Source: Planococcus maritimus
GTDB taxonomy: Bacteria > Bacillota > Bacilli > Bacillales_A > Planococcaceae
Length of the DNA stretch: 64,000 nucleotides
Assembly (NCBI RefSeq): GCF_001687625.2
Contig: NZ_CP016538.2
Location: forward strand, 840,001 to 904,000
Direction of reading: 5' to 3'
Part shown: piece after piece, positions 33,757-41,409 of the stretch
Numbering within the stretch: the first letter of the stretch is position 1
How the letters are laid out: every line of letters starts with the position of its first letter
Position numbers and translations under genes: made by a program
Notes under the pieces: model-generated
Seen by the model: the letters and a program-made list of their open reading frames with translations, nothing else
What the model was told of the DNA's origin: nothing
Databases searched by the model: none

Positions 33757-34071
33757 TTACACGAGTTTTTCAGCGATAGAAAGGATTTCTTCTTTCGGTT
33801 TGAAACCTACAGTCGTTTCTTGCAATTCGCCGTCTTTAAAGAACAGGAGTGTCGGGATGCTCATAACGCCGAAGTGTTGGGCCGTTTTTGGGTTTTCGTC
33901 GACATCCAATTGGACGACGCTGATTTTATTTTCGGAATCCTGGTCAATTTCTTCGAGTGCAGGAGCGATCATTTTACAAGGGCCGCACCAAGCTGCTCCT
34001 AGTTCTGCAATGACAGTTCCTTGGCCAGTCAATTCAGTGAATGTGGCATCTGTTACTTCTTTGATAGACAT
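33757..34071 (-). CDS. trxA: Thioredoxin
   Basis: This 104-aa protein has the canonical active site WCGPCK (about residue 29) and cis-proline MSIPTLLFF (about 72-80). I place the start at the ATG 8 bases after GAGGAGA, giving MSIKEVTDATF; the frame extends 15 codons upstream without support. It is the first gene of a probable trx-peroxiredoxin operon and divergent from the CGNR regulator gene. Since most Bacillales have a main trxA elsewhere, this could be a second copy. Confidence 0.9.
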   Translation of the reverse strand: MSIKEVTDATFTELTGQGTVIAELGAAWCGPCKMIAPALEEIDQDSENKISVVQLDVDENPKTAQHFGVMSIPTLLFFKDGELQETTVGFKPKEEILSIAEKLV

Positions 34072-34186
34072 GTAATCTCTCCTCATCTGTTTTTCTAACC
34101 ATTCATGATTATTCATGCGGTTAGAAAATAACTTTAAAGTATGTTATGATATACGTCAACGATTAAGTTTCGAGGAAGTGTATAAA

Positions 34187-34765
34187 ATGGATGGAAAGTT
34201 TGAAACACAATATCCTTACCTAAGCGATTATTTATTTTTGAACCTGCTAAATACGACCAAACGCCAACGAAGCAAGAGAATGGATTTTCTGGTGGATGGC
34301 GGTGGAGTCGAGGAATGGCTGAAACTTATGCAGCAATTGAACCTGCTTGATTCACAGCAACTCAGTAAATTAATGGAGCAGCCGATCGATGCGAGTCAAT
34401 TGCAGGCGTTTCGCATTCAATGGAGAGAGCATTTGTCGCAATTAGAAATTCCGGAGTACCCGCTAGACTCGCTGGCGCAGTATATCAAGCAAGCACCGCT
34501 TTATTTCGATTCGGAGTTAACGCCGATTCCAAGCAAAGGCGGGACTGCTGGCCTTCTATCGCTTGTGTCTTTTGAGATGTTGCGGGGAATCAAAGAAGGG
34601 CTGTTTGAAAAAGTGAAGAAATGCGACAGCGCGCCTTGCTATAGTTTTTTTGTGGACGTTAGCGGCAAACGGAAATGGTGTTCCATGGAAGTGTGCGGCA
34701 ACCGGGAAAAAGCGAAAAAGCAATATCTTAAGACAAAAGACAGCCAGGCGCAGCAACAACAGTAA
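34187..34765 (+). CDS. CGNR zinc-finger / ABATE-domain protein
   Basis: This 192-aa protein has an N-terminal ABATE-type domain (YLFLNLLNTTKRQRSKRMDFL) and a C-terminal CGNR zinc finger. The finger's cysteines are at KKCDSAPCYSFF and KWCSMEVCGNREKAKKQY (about residues 147-185). The family comprises putative stress-linked transcription regulators. The ATG at 34187 follows CGAGGAAGTG; an upstream extension is unlikely. It is divergent from the thioredoxin operon and may control it. Its terminator is duplicated around an inserted element. Confidence 0.8.
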   Translation: MDGKFETQYPYLSDYLFLNLLNTTKRQRSKRMDFLVDGGGVEEWLKLMQQLNLLDSQQLSKLMEQPIDASQLQAFRIQWREHLSQLEIPEYPLDSLAQYIKQAPLYFDSELTPIPSKGGTAGLLSLVSFEMLRGIKEGLFEKVKKCDSAPCYSFFVDVSGKRKWCSMEVCGNREKAKKQYLKTKDSQAQQQQ

Positions 34766-34775
34766 TAGGTAAACA

Positions 34776-35084
34776 AAAAAGCTCCTGCTAGAGAAGCAGG
34801 AGCTTTTTTCAGGTTGTCGAGAAAGTGATAAAGTCGTATTTTCCGAAGCTTATCGCTCGCTTTCCGTGGGCTCGCGCCCAAGCCTCCTCAGTCGCTACGC
34901 GCCTTGCGGGGTCTCGGTCGTCTCGCTGATCCACAGGAGTCGAGCGAACACTTCTCCAAATACTTAGAGAGGTCATTGACTGTTGAAGAAAGCAAAAGAC
35001 GCTATTTTTTCATAGTTGAGAGCAAACCATAGACTTCTTCAACACTCTGGAAAAAGCTCCCGCTATAGAAGCAGGAGCTTTTTT
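34776..35084 (+). mobile_element. Dispersed terminator-associated element, copy 3
   Basis: A ~241-bp element (34810-35050) is bracketed by two 34-bp terminator hairpins, 34776-34809 and 35051-35084, which differ at two positions. The element is closely similar to the minus strand of copies 1 and 4: CAGGTTGTCGAGAAAG start, CGTATTTTCCGAAGCTTATC, GCCCAAGCCTCCTCAGTCGC, CTTCTCCAAATACTTAGAG, and end TTCTTCAACACTCTGG. It lies between the CGNR gene and the converging cysK, and the two hairpins now serve one gene each. Confidence 0.8.
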
Positions 35085-35095
35085 TCGTGTGGCAT

Positions 35096-36013
35096 TTATT
35101 CAAATAAGTTCATGCTCAAATAGCGTTCTCCGGTATCTGGCGCAATGCACAAAACTTTTTTACCGGATCCAAGCCGTTTGGCGATTTCGATGGCGGCATA
35201 GATGGTCGCGCCGGCAGAAGGGCCGACAAAGACGCCTTCTTCTCGGGCAGCGCGGCGAAACATATCGATAGCATTTTCGTCTTCGATCGCCATGATTTCA
35301 TCGTAGATAGCAGTATTCAAAGTATCCGGCACAAATCCAGGGCTGGTGCCGACTAGTTTGTGTTTTCCTGGCTTGCCGCCAGACAAAACAGGAGAGCCTT
35401 TTGGTTCGACGACGGTAATGTGAAGGTTTGGCAAATGTGCTTTTAAGGTTTCACCGGTTCCGGTAATCGTGCCGCCTGTTCCGGCAGAAGCGACGAATGC
35501 ATCAAGTTCTCCATCCATTTGCTCGAGAATCTCGACGGCTGTCGTGCCGCGGTGAGCATCAGGATTCGATGGATTCTCGAACTGTTGCGGGATGTAGCTG
35601 CCAGGGATCGTTTCACGCAACTCCAAGGCTTTTTGGATCGCACCCGGCATTTTATCATCGCTCGCTGTTAGAACAACTTCCGAACCAAACGCCTTAAGTA
35701 AATTAATGCGTTCTTGAGTGGCGTTGTCCGGTAGTACCAGAATGGATCGGTAGCCTTTCGCTGCAGCGACCATCGCCAGGCCGATGCCAGTATTGCCGCT
35801 AGTCGGTTCGATGATTGTCGACCCGGGCTGCAAGGCTCCAGATTTTTCGGCTTGCTCGATCATGTTGTAAGCCGCCCGGTCTTTAACACTTTTTGTAGGA
35901 TTGAACATTTCCAGTTTTACGTAAACGTCCGCTGCGCCTTCAGGAACAATGCGGTTTAATTTAACAACAGGCGTATCGCCAATTAAGTCAGTAATGGAGT
36001 CATATGGTTTCAT
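35096..36013 (-). CDS. cysK: Cysteine synthase A (O-acetylserine sulfhydrylase)
   Basis: This 305-aa PLP enzyme makes cysteine from O-acetylserine and sulfide. The PLP lysine is in NPTKSVKDRAA (about residue 42), the substrate loop is PTSGNTGIGLA (about 70), and the phosphate loop is GTGGTITGTG (about 175). The length is usual for CysK. The ribosome site AAAGG is about 11 bases from the ATG, a little far. No cysteine-specific leader (T-box or S-box) is visible in the 237-bp upstream gap. Confidence 0.9.
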   Translation of the reverse strand: MKPYDSITDLIGDTPVVKLNRIVPEGAADVYVKLEMFNPTKSVKDRAAYNMIEQAEKSGALQPGSTIIEPTSGNTGIGLAMVAAAKGYRSILVLPDNATQERINLLKAFGSEVVLTASDDKMPGAIQKALELRETIPGSYIPQQFENPSNPDAHRGTTAVEILEQMDGELDAFVASAGTGGTITGTGETLKAHLPNLHITVVEPKGSPVLSGGKPGKHKLVGTSPGFVPDTLNTAIYDEIMAIEDENAIDMFRRAAREEGVFVGPSAGATIYAAIEIAKRLGSGKKVLCIAPDTGERYLSMNLFE

Positions 36014-36250
36014 CGGGTAAACAACCTTTCTTTATCGGATATTGAGGATATTATCCATTGTAGTATAAAGAGGAGGGCTGTGCCATTTGCTTGTTTGGCG
36101 AGCAGCAGTATGTCTTTATGCATTATAGAAGAAAGCTTGTCGACGCTTTCTGTTAGATGGGGTAAAATCTTCGACAAAACGCTCATGAGTAGCGTACTAT
36201 TTTGGTAACGGGGAATCGTTCGAATTATGCAATGGAAAGTAGGGACAGGC

Positions 36251-36907
36251 ATGAAAAAACAAATAGTGGTAATCGGGCTCGGTCGCTTTGGAAGCAGTGT
36301 CTGCAAAGAACTTTACGGGATGGGACACGATATTATGGCGATTGATTCGAATCCGGAAACGGTCAGCTCGATGTCCGATTATGCGAGTCATACGGCAACA
36401 GCCGATGCCACAGACGAAGGCAGCTTAAAATCACTTGGCGTTCGTAACTTCGAGTATGCCATCGTCGCAATCGGCGATGATTTGCAAGCAAGCGTTTTGT
36501 GTACGCTCATGCTGAAAGAACTCGGCGTCCCGAAAGTTTGGGTCAAAGCACGTGATCAGCAGCATCAAAAGATTTTAGAACGCATCGGGGCAGACCGCGT
36601 TATCCAGCCGGAATACGAGATGGGTGTTCGGACAGCGCATCACATCGATTCTGAAAAAGTGGTCGATTATATCAATCTGTCCGATAACTACAGCATCATC
36701 GAACTGGCTGCATCTAAAAAAGTGATTGGCAAAACCTTGGGCGAATTGAATATCCGCAAAGATTATGGCTGCATGATTTTGGCGATCAAACACGGCGAGG
36801 ATGTCAATATCGCTCCTTTACTTGAAGACCAAGTGGCTGCAGGTGACATTTTAATTGCGATGGGACATAAAGACGATCTCAAACGCTTTGAAGACAAAGG
36901 GCTATAA
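36251..36907 (+). CDS. ktrA: K+ uptake regulatory protein KtrA/KtrC (RCK domain)
   Basis: This 218-aa cytoplasmic gating subunit has the nucleotide-binding GLGRFGSSVCKEL (about residues 9-21), a TrkA-N fold and a C-terminal TrkA-C domain from about residue 135. KtrA-type rings bind ATP/ADP and open KtrB-type potassium channels; c-di-AMP binds the C-domain in relatives. The ATG at 36251 follows AGGGACAGGC; an earlier in-frame ATG at 36227 is not supported. No ktrB/ktrD partner is adjacent, so ktrC would be an equally fair name. Confidence 0.88.
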   Translation: MKKQIVVIGLGRFGSSVCKELYGMGHDIMAIDSNPETVSSMSDYASHTATADATDEGSLKSLGVRNFEYAIVAIGDDLQASVLCTLMLKELGVPKVWVKARDQQHQKILERIGADRVIQPEYEMGVRTAHHIDSEKVVDYINLSDNYSIIELAASKKVIGKTLGELNIRKDYGCMILAIKHGEDVNIAPLLEDQVAAGDILIAMGHKDDLKRFEDKGL

Positions 36908-36942
36908 GTTTAGCTTTACTGAAGGATAAAGGCGGTGACTGA

Positions 36943-37608
36943 ATGAAAGTACGGATTGATTGGACGTATAAATCACCGAAGAACAAAGTGGTTGAATTTC
37001 TTTCTGAAGAGCTTGAAGCAAACGAAGCATTGGTGGTGGCGCAAGATCTCGAGCGCACAGGCCGCACGAAGCGCCTTCAGTTTGCAGACCGTCACAACAG
37101 CAATTGGAGTTTGAAAGAGCTGAAGAACTACGTCAAAGAAGTGGAAACAGAACCGCATGACATTGTCGCGTATTTCGATGGCGGCTTTGATCTTCAGTCG
37201 AAACGGGCGGGTCTTGGCTGCGCTATTTACTTTAAGCAAAATGGCAAGGAGTATCGCTTGAGGAAAAATGCCATTATCGACGAGATCGAGTCGAATAACG
37301 AAGCGGAATATGCGGCGCTGTCGATGGCGGCCCAGGAGATTGAATTGCTGGGCGCCCATCATCTGCCTGTCCGTTTTATTGGGGATTCGAGAACGCTGGT
37401 CAACCAGATGAGCGGCGAATGGGCAGTGCCGGAACAGAGCTTGGCAAGATGGGCTGACCGCATCGACCAGCGATTGGAGAAAACCGGCATTCGTCCTGAA
37501 TATGAATTCGTTCCGAGAAAAGAAAACTCAGAGGCTGATCGCTTAGCGACACAAGCGCTCAATGGGACGCCAGTAAAAAGTTTAATCGATTTAAATGCAG
37601 GCAATTGA
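36943..37608 (+). CDS. RNase H-like domain protein (YpeP-type)
   Basis: In this 221-aa protein an N-terminal ~70 residues of unknown fold precede an RNase H domain. All four catalytic acids appear in order: AYFDGGFD (about 80), NNEAEYAAL (about 116), GDSRTLV (about 146) and ENSEADRLATQAL (about 198). It should therefore be able to cut RNA in RNA/DNA hybrids, as type I RNases H do. It lies 35 bp after ktrA and may share its transcript. AAGGCGGTGACTGA precedes the ATG. Confidence 0.85.
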   Translation: MKVRIDWTYKSPKNKVVEFLSEELEANEALVVAQDLERTGRTKRLQFADRHNSNWSLKELKNYVKEVETEPHDIVAYFDGGFDLQSKRAGLGCAIYFKQNGKEYRLRKNAIIDEIESNNEAEYAALSMAAQEIELLGAHHLPVRFIGDSRTLVNQMSGEWAVPEQSLARWADRIDQRLEKTGIRPEYEFVPRKENSEADRLATQALNGTPVKSLIDLNAGN

Positions 37609-37620
37609 ACTAATGTACAG

Positions 37621-37656
37621 AAGTTGTCAGGAAGAAGCATTCCTGGCAACTTTTTC
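37621..37656 (+). terminator. Terminator of the ktrA-RNase H unit
   Basis: AAGTTGTCAGGA pairs with TCCTGGCAACTT (one G-T pair), followed by TTTTTC. Confidence 0.85.
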
Positions 37657-37725
37657 TATTCCATGTAAGTTTGCATCGTTTCTTATGCCTAATTGCTTAA
37701 ATTTATCAGAATAATTCAAAAATTA

Positions 37726-37754
37726 TTGATTTTCTTTCGGATATGTTGTATAAC
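37726..37754 (+). promoter_or_regulatory. SigA-type promoter of the DUF4397-sortase operon
   Basis: TTGATT (37726) and TATAAC (37749) are separated by exactly 17 bases, about 50 bp before the DUF4397 start. Confidence 0.6.
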
Positions 37755-37803
37755 TGAGGTGTACAAAAGTTATACAAATACTATATGGAAAGAGGTTGGA
37801 CAA

Positions 37804-38604
37804 ATGAAGAAAATTTCTGTCTCTCTTGTCGCGATGCTCGTATTGCTCTCGCTTTTCGGTTCATTAGTTATGGCTGACAACCATGGCGATATGGCAAAAG
37901 TGCGGGTCCTGCATGCTTCGCCTGATGCTCCTGCAGTGGATGTATACGTCAACGGTGATTTAACGCTCGAAGAAGTACCATTCAAAACCGACTCTGGATA
38001 CTTAGAAGTCCCGGCTGGAACACATGATGTAGAAGTATTTGCTGCCGGCACTGAATACGCAGCAGGAGAAGGCGTCTTGCAGGCTGACTTGGAAGTGGAA
38101 GCTGGAAAAGCTTATACAGTAGCTGCCGCTAACCTCCTGGAGTCTATCGAATTTGTCGTAGCTGAAGATTCCATGGAAGTAACAGAAGGCCAAGCGAAGA
38201 TCCGCGTCGGCCATTTGTCCCCAGATGCCCCAGCAGTTGATGTTGGCATCATCGGAGGCGATGCGTTGTTCAGTGGAGCTGAGTTCCCGGGAATCACAGA
38301 TTACGCTGAAGTAGCCCCAGACACGTATGACTTGGAAATCCGCTTGCCGGATGGCACACAAGTCTTGCCGCTAGAAGGCACGGAACTGGCTGCAGATACA
38401 GTCTACTCGGTCTTTGCGGTCAATACAGTCGATTCGCTTGAAGTGATTGCGCTTGTCGATTACGAAGCTGCTGCAACACCGGATGAAATGCCGACAACCG
38501 GACTTGGTACACCGCAACAGTCCCAGTCTATGTGGTTGTTGATTGGTGGCGCACTGGTCTTGATCGCAGCTAGCGGGTTTGTGTGGAGAAAACGATTTCA
38601 ATAA
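37804..38604 (+). CDS. DUF4397 surface protein with LPXTG-like sorting signal
   Basis: In this 266-aa secreted protein a signal peptide (residues 1-~24, cleavage after VMA) precedes two tandem DUF4397 domains. Each is marked by V(R/G)xLHASPDAPAVDVYVNG or its variant GHLSPDAPAVDVGIIGG (about residues 31 and 131). The C-terminus has a sortase pattern: MPTTG (about 229), a hydrophobic helix and the basic end RKRF. The protein is therefore probably linked to the cell wall by the sortase encoded directly after it. AAAGAGGTTGGACAA precedes the ATG. Its role is unknown. Confidence 0.85.
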   Translation: MKKISVSLVAMLVLLSLFGSLVMADNHGDMAKVRVLHASPDAPAVDVYVNGDLTLEEVPFKTDSGYLEVPAGTHDVEVFAAGTEYAAGEGVLQADLEVEAGKAYTVAAANLLESIEFVVAEDSMEVTEGQAKIRVGHLSPDAPAVDVGIIGGDALFSGAEFPGITDYAEVAPDTYDLEIRLPDGTQVLPLEGTELAADTVYSVFAVNTVDSLEVIALVDYEAAATPDEMPTTGLGTPQQSQSMWLLIGGALVLIAASGFVWRKRFQ

Positions 38605-39259
38605 ACTTGCTTTGCTCCTTGCAGCACTATTTCTTGCAGGTTGTACGTCACCGCAAGATGAAGTGAGCATCCGCAGTGCGGAAGTTGGCTTTGCCGTCAA
38701 AGCAGAGCCAGCTTGGACCGAGCAAACGATAGCTCAAGAGAAAGTCAAAGAGATCAAGCAACCTGAAGCGCCGTCAAAGCAAACGGCCAATCCAATCAAT
38801 GAACTGAATCAGCCAGGCATCTCACCCGAAACTTTGGCGATTCCATCTATTGGATTGGAAGCCGATGTCACGCATCTCGGCGTAACGGATACGGGGGAAA
38901 TGGCAGTGCCGGATAATGGCGATGAACTGAGCTGGTTCTCGCCTGGCTATCGTCCTGGCCAAAGAGGGCGAGCCGTCATTGCAGGTCATGTTGATGATTT
39001 GGATGGCCCGGCTGTCTTTTGGGACTTGACGGAGCTTGAGCCGGGAGATGAAATTGTCGTTTCCGGTGAAGAGCGCGAGCTGCGCTTTAAGGTCCATAAA
39101 ATGGAATCGGTGCCACTCGATTTGGCAGATGTCGATTCGCTCTTCGGTTATCATTCATCTCCGGAACTGGTATTAATCACGTGTTCTGGAACTTATGATT
39201 ATGACCGGGGGACACGAGAAGAACGCTTGATCGTTTATGCTTCGCTATCGGAAGAATAG
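38579..39259 (+). CDS. srtF: Class F sortase, possibly a lipoprotein
   Basis: This 226-aa transpeptidase contains the catalytic triad His in VIAGHVDD (about 141), Cys in LITCSGTYD (about 206) and Arg in RGTREERLIVYA (about 218). The IPSIGLEADV entry is typical of class F. The start is a TTG inside the end of the DUF4397 gene, a 26-bp overlap, with weak translation signals that suggest coupling. The N-terminal helix ends in FLAGC, a lipobox, rather than a plain membrane anchor. Its obvious substrate is the MPTTG protein upstream. Confidence 0.82.
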   Translation: MCGENDFNKLALLLAALFLAGCTSPQDEVSIRSAEVGFAVKAEPAWTEQTIAQEKVKEIKQPEAPSKQTANPINELNQPGISPETLAIPSIGLEADVTHLGVTDTGEMAVPDNGDELSWFSPGYRPGQRGRAVIAGHVDDLDGPAVFWDLTELEPGDEIVVSGEERELRFKVHKMESVPLDLADVDSLFGYHSSPELVLITCSGTYDYDRGTREERLIVYASLSEE

Positions 39260-39288
39260 AAAAAACGTCTCCTTGGAGGCGTTTTTTT
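39259..39288 (+). terminator. Terminator of the sortase operon
   Basis: AAAAAACGTCTCC pairs with GGAGGCGTTTTTT, with a T run to 39290. Confidence 0.85.
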
Positions 39289-39476
39289 TATGTCTTTATT
39301 TTAGCTATCGTCTGGGGACTTTGGCGAATGTGGGCGTCACATTTTGGCAACAAACCTTATTAGGCGGCGGGATTGAATCGTCACTTCCGGATACGCACAT
39401 GATATAATTGGGCGGAACTGTTTGGCGCAATGTGCGCCGGTTACATCAGATGTTATAAGGAGTCGTCTATCGCCCT

Positions 39477-40280
39477 ATGAAAGAGTCATTGAAGCGAATC
39501 GTGGAAAGTGCGCGGTTCAATACGTTTATTACTATTTTAATCTTAATCAATGCGTTGCTGGTCGGCTTGGAGACTTATCCTGCTATTGCGGACAATTACG
39601 GTTCCTGGCTATTGGTGCTGGACATCATCATCCTGGCTTTTTTCACCTTGGAAATACTCGCCAAATTATTTGTGTACCGGACAAAATTCTTTGGCAATGC
39701 CTGGAACAATTTCGATTTCCTCATTGTGGTTGGAAGCCTGATCCTGTACAACTCCTCGTTTATCAGCGTATTGCGGATTTTCCGTGTGCTGCGCGTGTTG
39801 CGGACCGTGTCGACGATTCCTTCGCTGCGCCGTGTCGTGACCGCTTTGTTTATGGCAATACCGACAATTACGAGTGTCATTTTATTGATGTCGATCATTT
39901 TTTATGTCTATGCCGTGATTGGGACATTCTTTTATGCAGACATCGAACCAGAGTATTTCGGTGACCTCGGGCTGTCGCTCATTTCCTTATTCCAGATTTT
40001 CACTTTGGAGTCTTGGGCTAGTGGGATTTTCCGTCCGGTCTTTGCGGCAGAACCGTGGTCCTGGCTGTATTTCATTTCCTTTATCATCGTCTCGACGTTC
40101 CTGATGATCAACTTGATCGTCGGGGAAATCGTCAACAATGCCCAAAAGATTTCGGATGAAATTGATAAGGAGACAGCCGAACTTGAAGGCATCAAAGAGG
40201 ACACATCGGAAATTGAAGGTTTGAGAAAAGAAGTCAGCGAACTGAAAAGCATGATCCAAACACTCGTCGACCGAAAATAA
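39477..40280 (+). CDS. NaChBac-type voltage-gated sodium channel
   Basis: This 267-aa membrane protein of six helices forms a homotetramer. The voltage sensor S4 is rich in arginine (RIFRVLRVLRTVSTIPSLRR, about residues 100-119), the selectivity filter is FTLESWAS (about 178), and S6 leads into a C-terminal helical bundle with heptad-like spacing (EGLRKEVSELKSMIQTLVDR). Relatives support motility and pH homeostasis in alkaliphilic and marine Bacillales. The ribosome site AAGGAG is 14 bases from the ATG, unusually far, with no alternative start in frame. A TATAAT box lies at 39403. Confidence 0.92.
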   Translation: MKESLKRIVESARFNTFITILILINALLVGLETYPAIADNYGSWLLVLDIIILAFFTLEILAKLFVYRTKFFGNAWNNFDFLIVVGSLILYNSSFISVLRIFRVLRVLRTVSTIPSLRRVVTALFMAIPTITSVILLMSIIFYVYAVIGTFFYADIEPEYFGDLGLSLISLFQIFTLESWASGIFRPVFAAEPWSWLYFISFIIVSTFLMINLIVGEIVNNAQKISDEIDKETAELEGIKEDTSEIEGLRKEVSELKSMIQTLVDRK

Positions 40281-40288
40281 GTGAAATC

Positions 40289-40323
40289 AAAAAGAAGCTG
40301 CCTTTTCAGGCGGCTTCTTTTTT
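40289..40323. terminator. Bidirectional terminator
   Basis: AAAAAGAAGCTGCCT pairs with AGGCGGCTTCTTTTT around TTTC, between the sodium channel and the converging LysR gene. Confidence 0.9.
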
Positions 40324-40330
40324 GAGTGAC

Positions 40331-41212
40331 TTAAACTTTTGGGAGCTGGTTGACGAGTGTGATGAACTCGCGGGAAACGTAGGGCACATAGCGGTTTTTG
40401 GCCATGATGATGCCAAGCCGCCATGGGAAGGTCTGGGTGAGGGAAATGGTCTTGAACGGCCCGTGCTGGACACGGTCGCAAATCAATTTTGGCATCAAAG
40501 TGACTCCTAGGTTTTTTTCCACCATGCCGACAATAAAGTCCCATTGAGAGCTTTCATAGGCAACTTTTGGTTCGAATCCTTCCCCGCGGCAAAATTCGAC
40601 GGTCCGTCCATTGAGTGTAAATTCCTTGCTGAGCAGGAGAAATGGATCGTCTTTAAAATCGATTAAATCACGCGTTTCCCGATCAGCAAGCGGATGGTCT
40701 TCGTGAACGAGCAGCTTGATTTCTTGGGAAACAAAAGGAATGATGTCAAAGCGTTCGGCATCGACTGGCAACATAACAAACCCGAGGTCCACTTCACCAT
40801 CGGCCACTTTTTCTTCCACTTTCTTGGCGCCGTCTTCTACGAGAATGACGGTTACATCGGGATAGCAGGATTGGAACTCGGCAATGATAGTTGGGAAAAA
40901 CAAGGTGCTGATGACAGGGGGCAAGCCAATGGTGATTTTGCCTTTGTTCAAGTTCATGATGTCATAAAGCGAAGAGGACAAATCATCGAGACTGTTGACG
41001 ATTTTTTGCGCTTGGACGAAAACTACTTCTCCGGCATCGGTCAACCGCACTTTGCGTGAAGAGCGGTCAAATAGCGATACATCCATTTCTTGTTCCAAAT
41101 TTTTGACCATTTTGCTGAGTGTTGGCTGTGTTACATGAAGAGAATGAGCTGCTTTGGTAAAGCTTTGGTGCTTGGCGACTTCGATAAAATAACTTAGCTG
41201 GCGTATGTCCAT
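40331..41212 (-). CDS. LysR-family transcription regulator
   Basis: This 293-aa regulator has the N-terminal winged helix MDIRQLSYFIEVAKHQSFTK and the HTH AAHSLHVTQPTLSKMVKNLE (about 21-40), then an effector-binding domain starting near residue 90 (GKITIGLPPVISTLF). It is divergent from the 3-hydroxybutyrate permease/dehydrogenase operon and is its likely regulator, in the usual LysR layout. The shared 197-bp region holds an inverted repeat suited to it. AAGGAGTTCTCAT precedes the ATG. Confidence 0.85.
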   Translation of the reverse strand: MDIRQLSYFIEVAKHQSFTKAAHSLHVTQPTLSKMVKNLEQEMDVSLFDRSSRKVRLTDAGEVVFVQAQKIVNSLDDLSSSLYDIMNLNKGKITIGLPPVISTLFFPTIIAEFQSCYPDVTVILVEDGAKKVEEKVADGEVDLGFVMLPVDAERFDIIPFVSQEIKLLVHEDHPLADRETRDLIDFKDDPFLLLSKEFTLNGRTVEFCRGEGFEPKVAYESSQWDFIVGMVEKNLGVTLMPKLICDRVQHGPFKTISLTQTFPWRLGIIMAKNRYVPYVSREFITLVNQLPKV

Positions 41213-41343
41213 ATGAGAACTCCTTATCTATAACTAATATCTATGAAAGCTATTATAATTATTCATTTTACCTATCCTGCTCCCCGTTGTATAGTGATTA
41301 AAGGTTTCAGGACTAAATATTTAGACAATTTATCCATCGTCTA

Positions 41344-41378
41344 TTCGAACAAAAGAAAGCGTTTTCAAAATGTTCGAA
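41344..41378 (+). promoter_or_regulatory. cre-like site inside an inverted repeat before the 3-hydroxybutyrate operon
   Basis: AAGAAAGCGTTTTCA (41353-41367) matches the CcpA cre consensus WTGNAARCGNWWWCA at 14 of 15 positions. It is enclosed by the perfect arms TTCGAACA (41344-41351) and TGTTCGAA (41371-41378), a possible LysR-family site. The permease start follows 32 bp later. Confidence 0.6.
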
Positions 41379-41409
41379 AAAACGAAATGTATTTTAAGGG
41401 GGATTTATC

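Noticed and set aside
36014-36226. T-box or SAM riboswitch before cysK
   Set aside because: No conserved T-box sequence or S-box core could be found.
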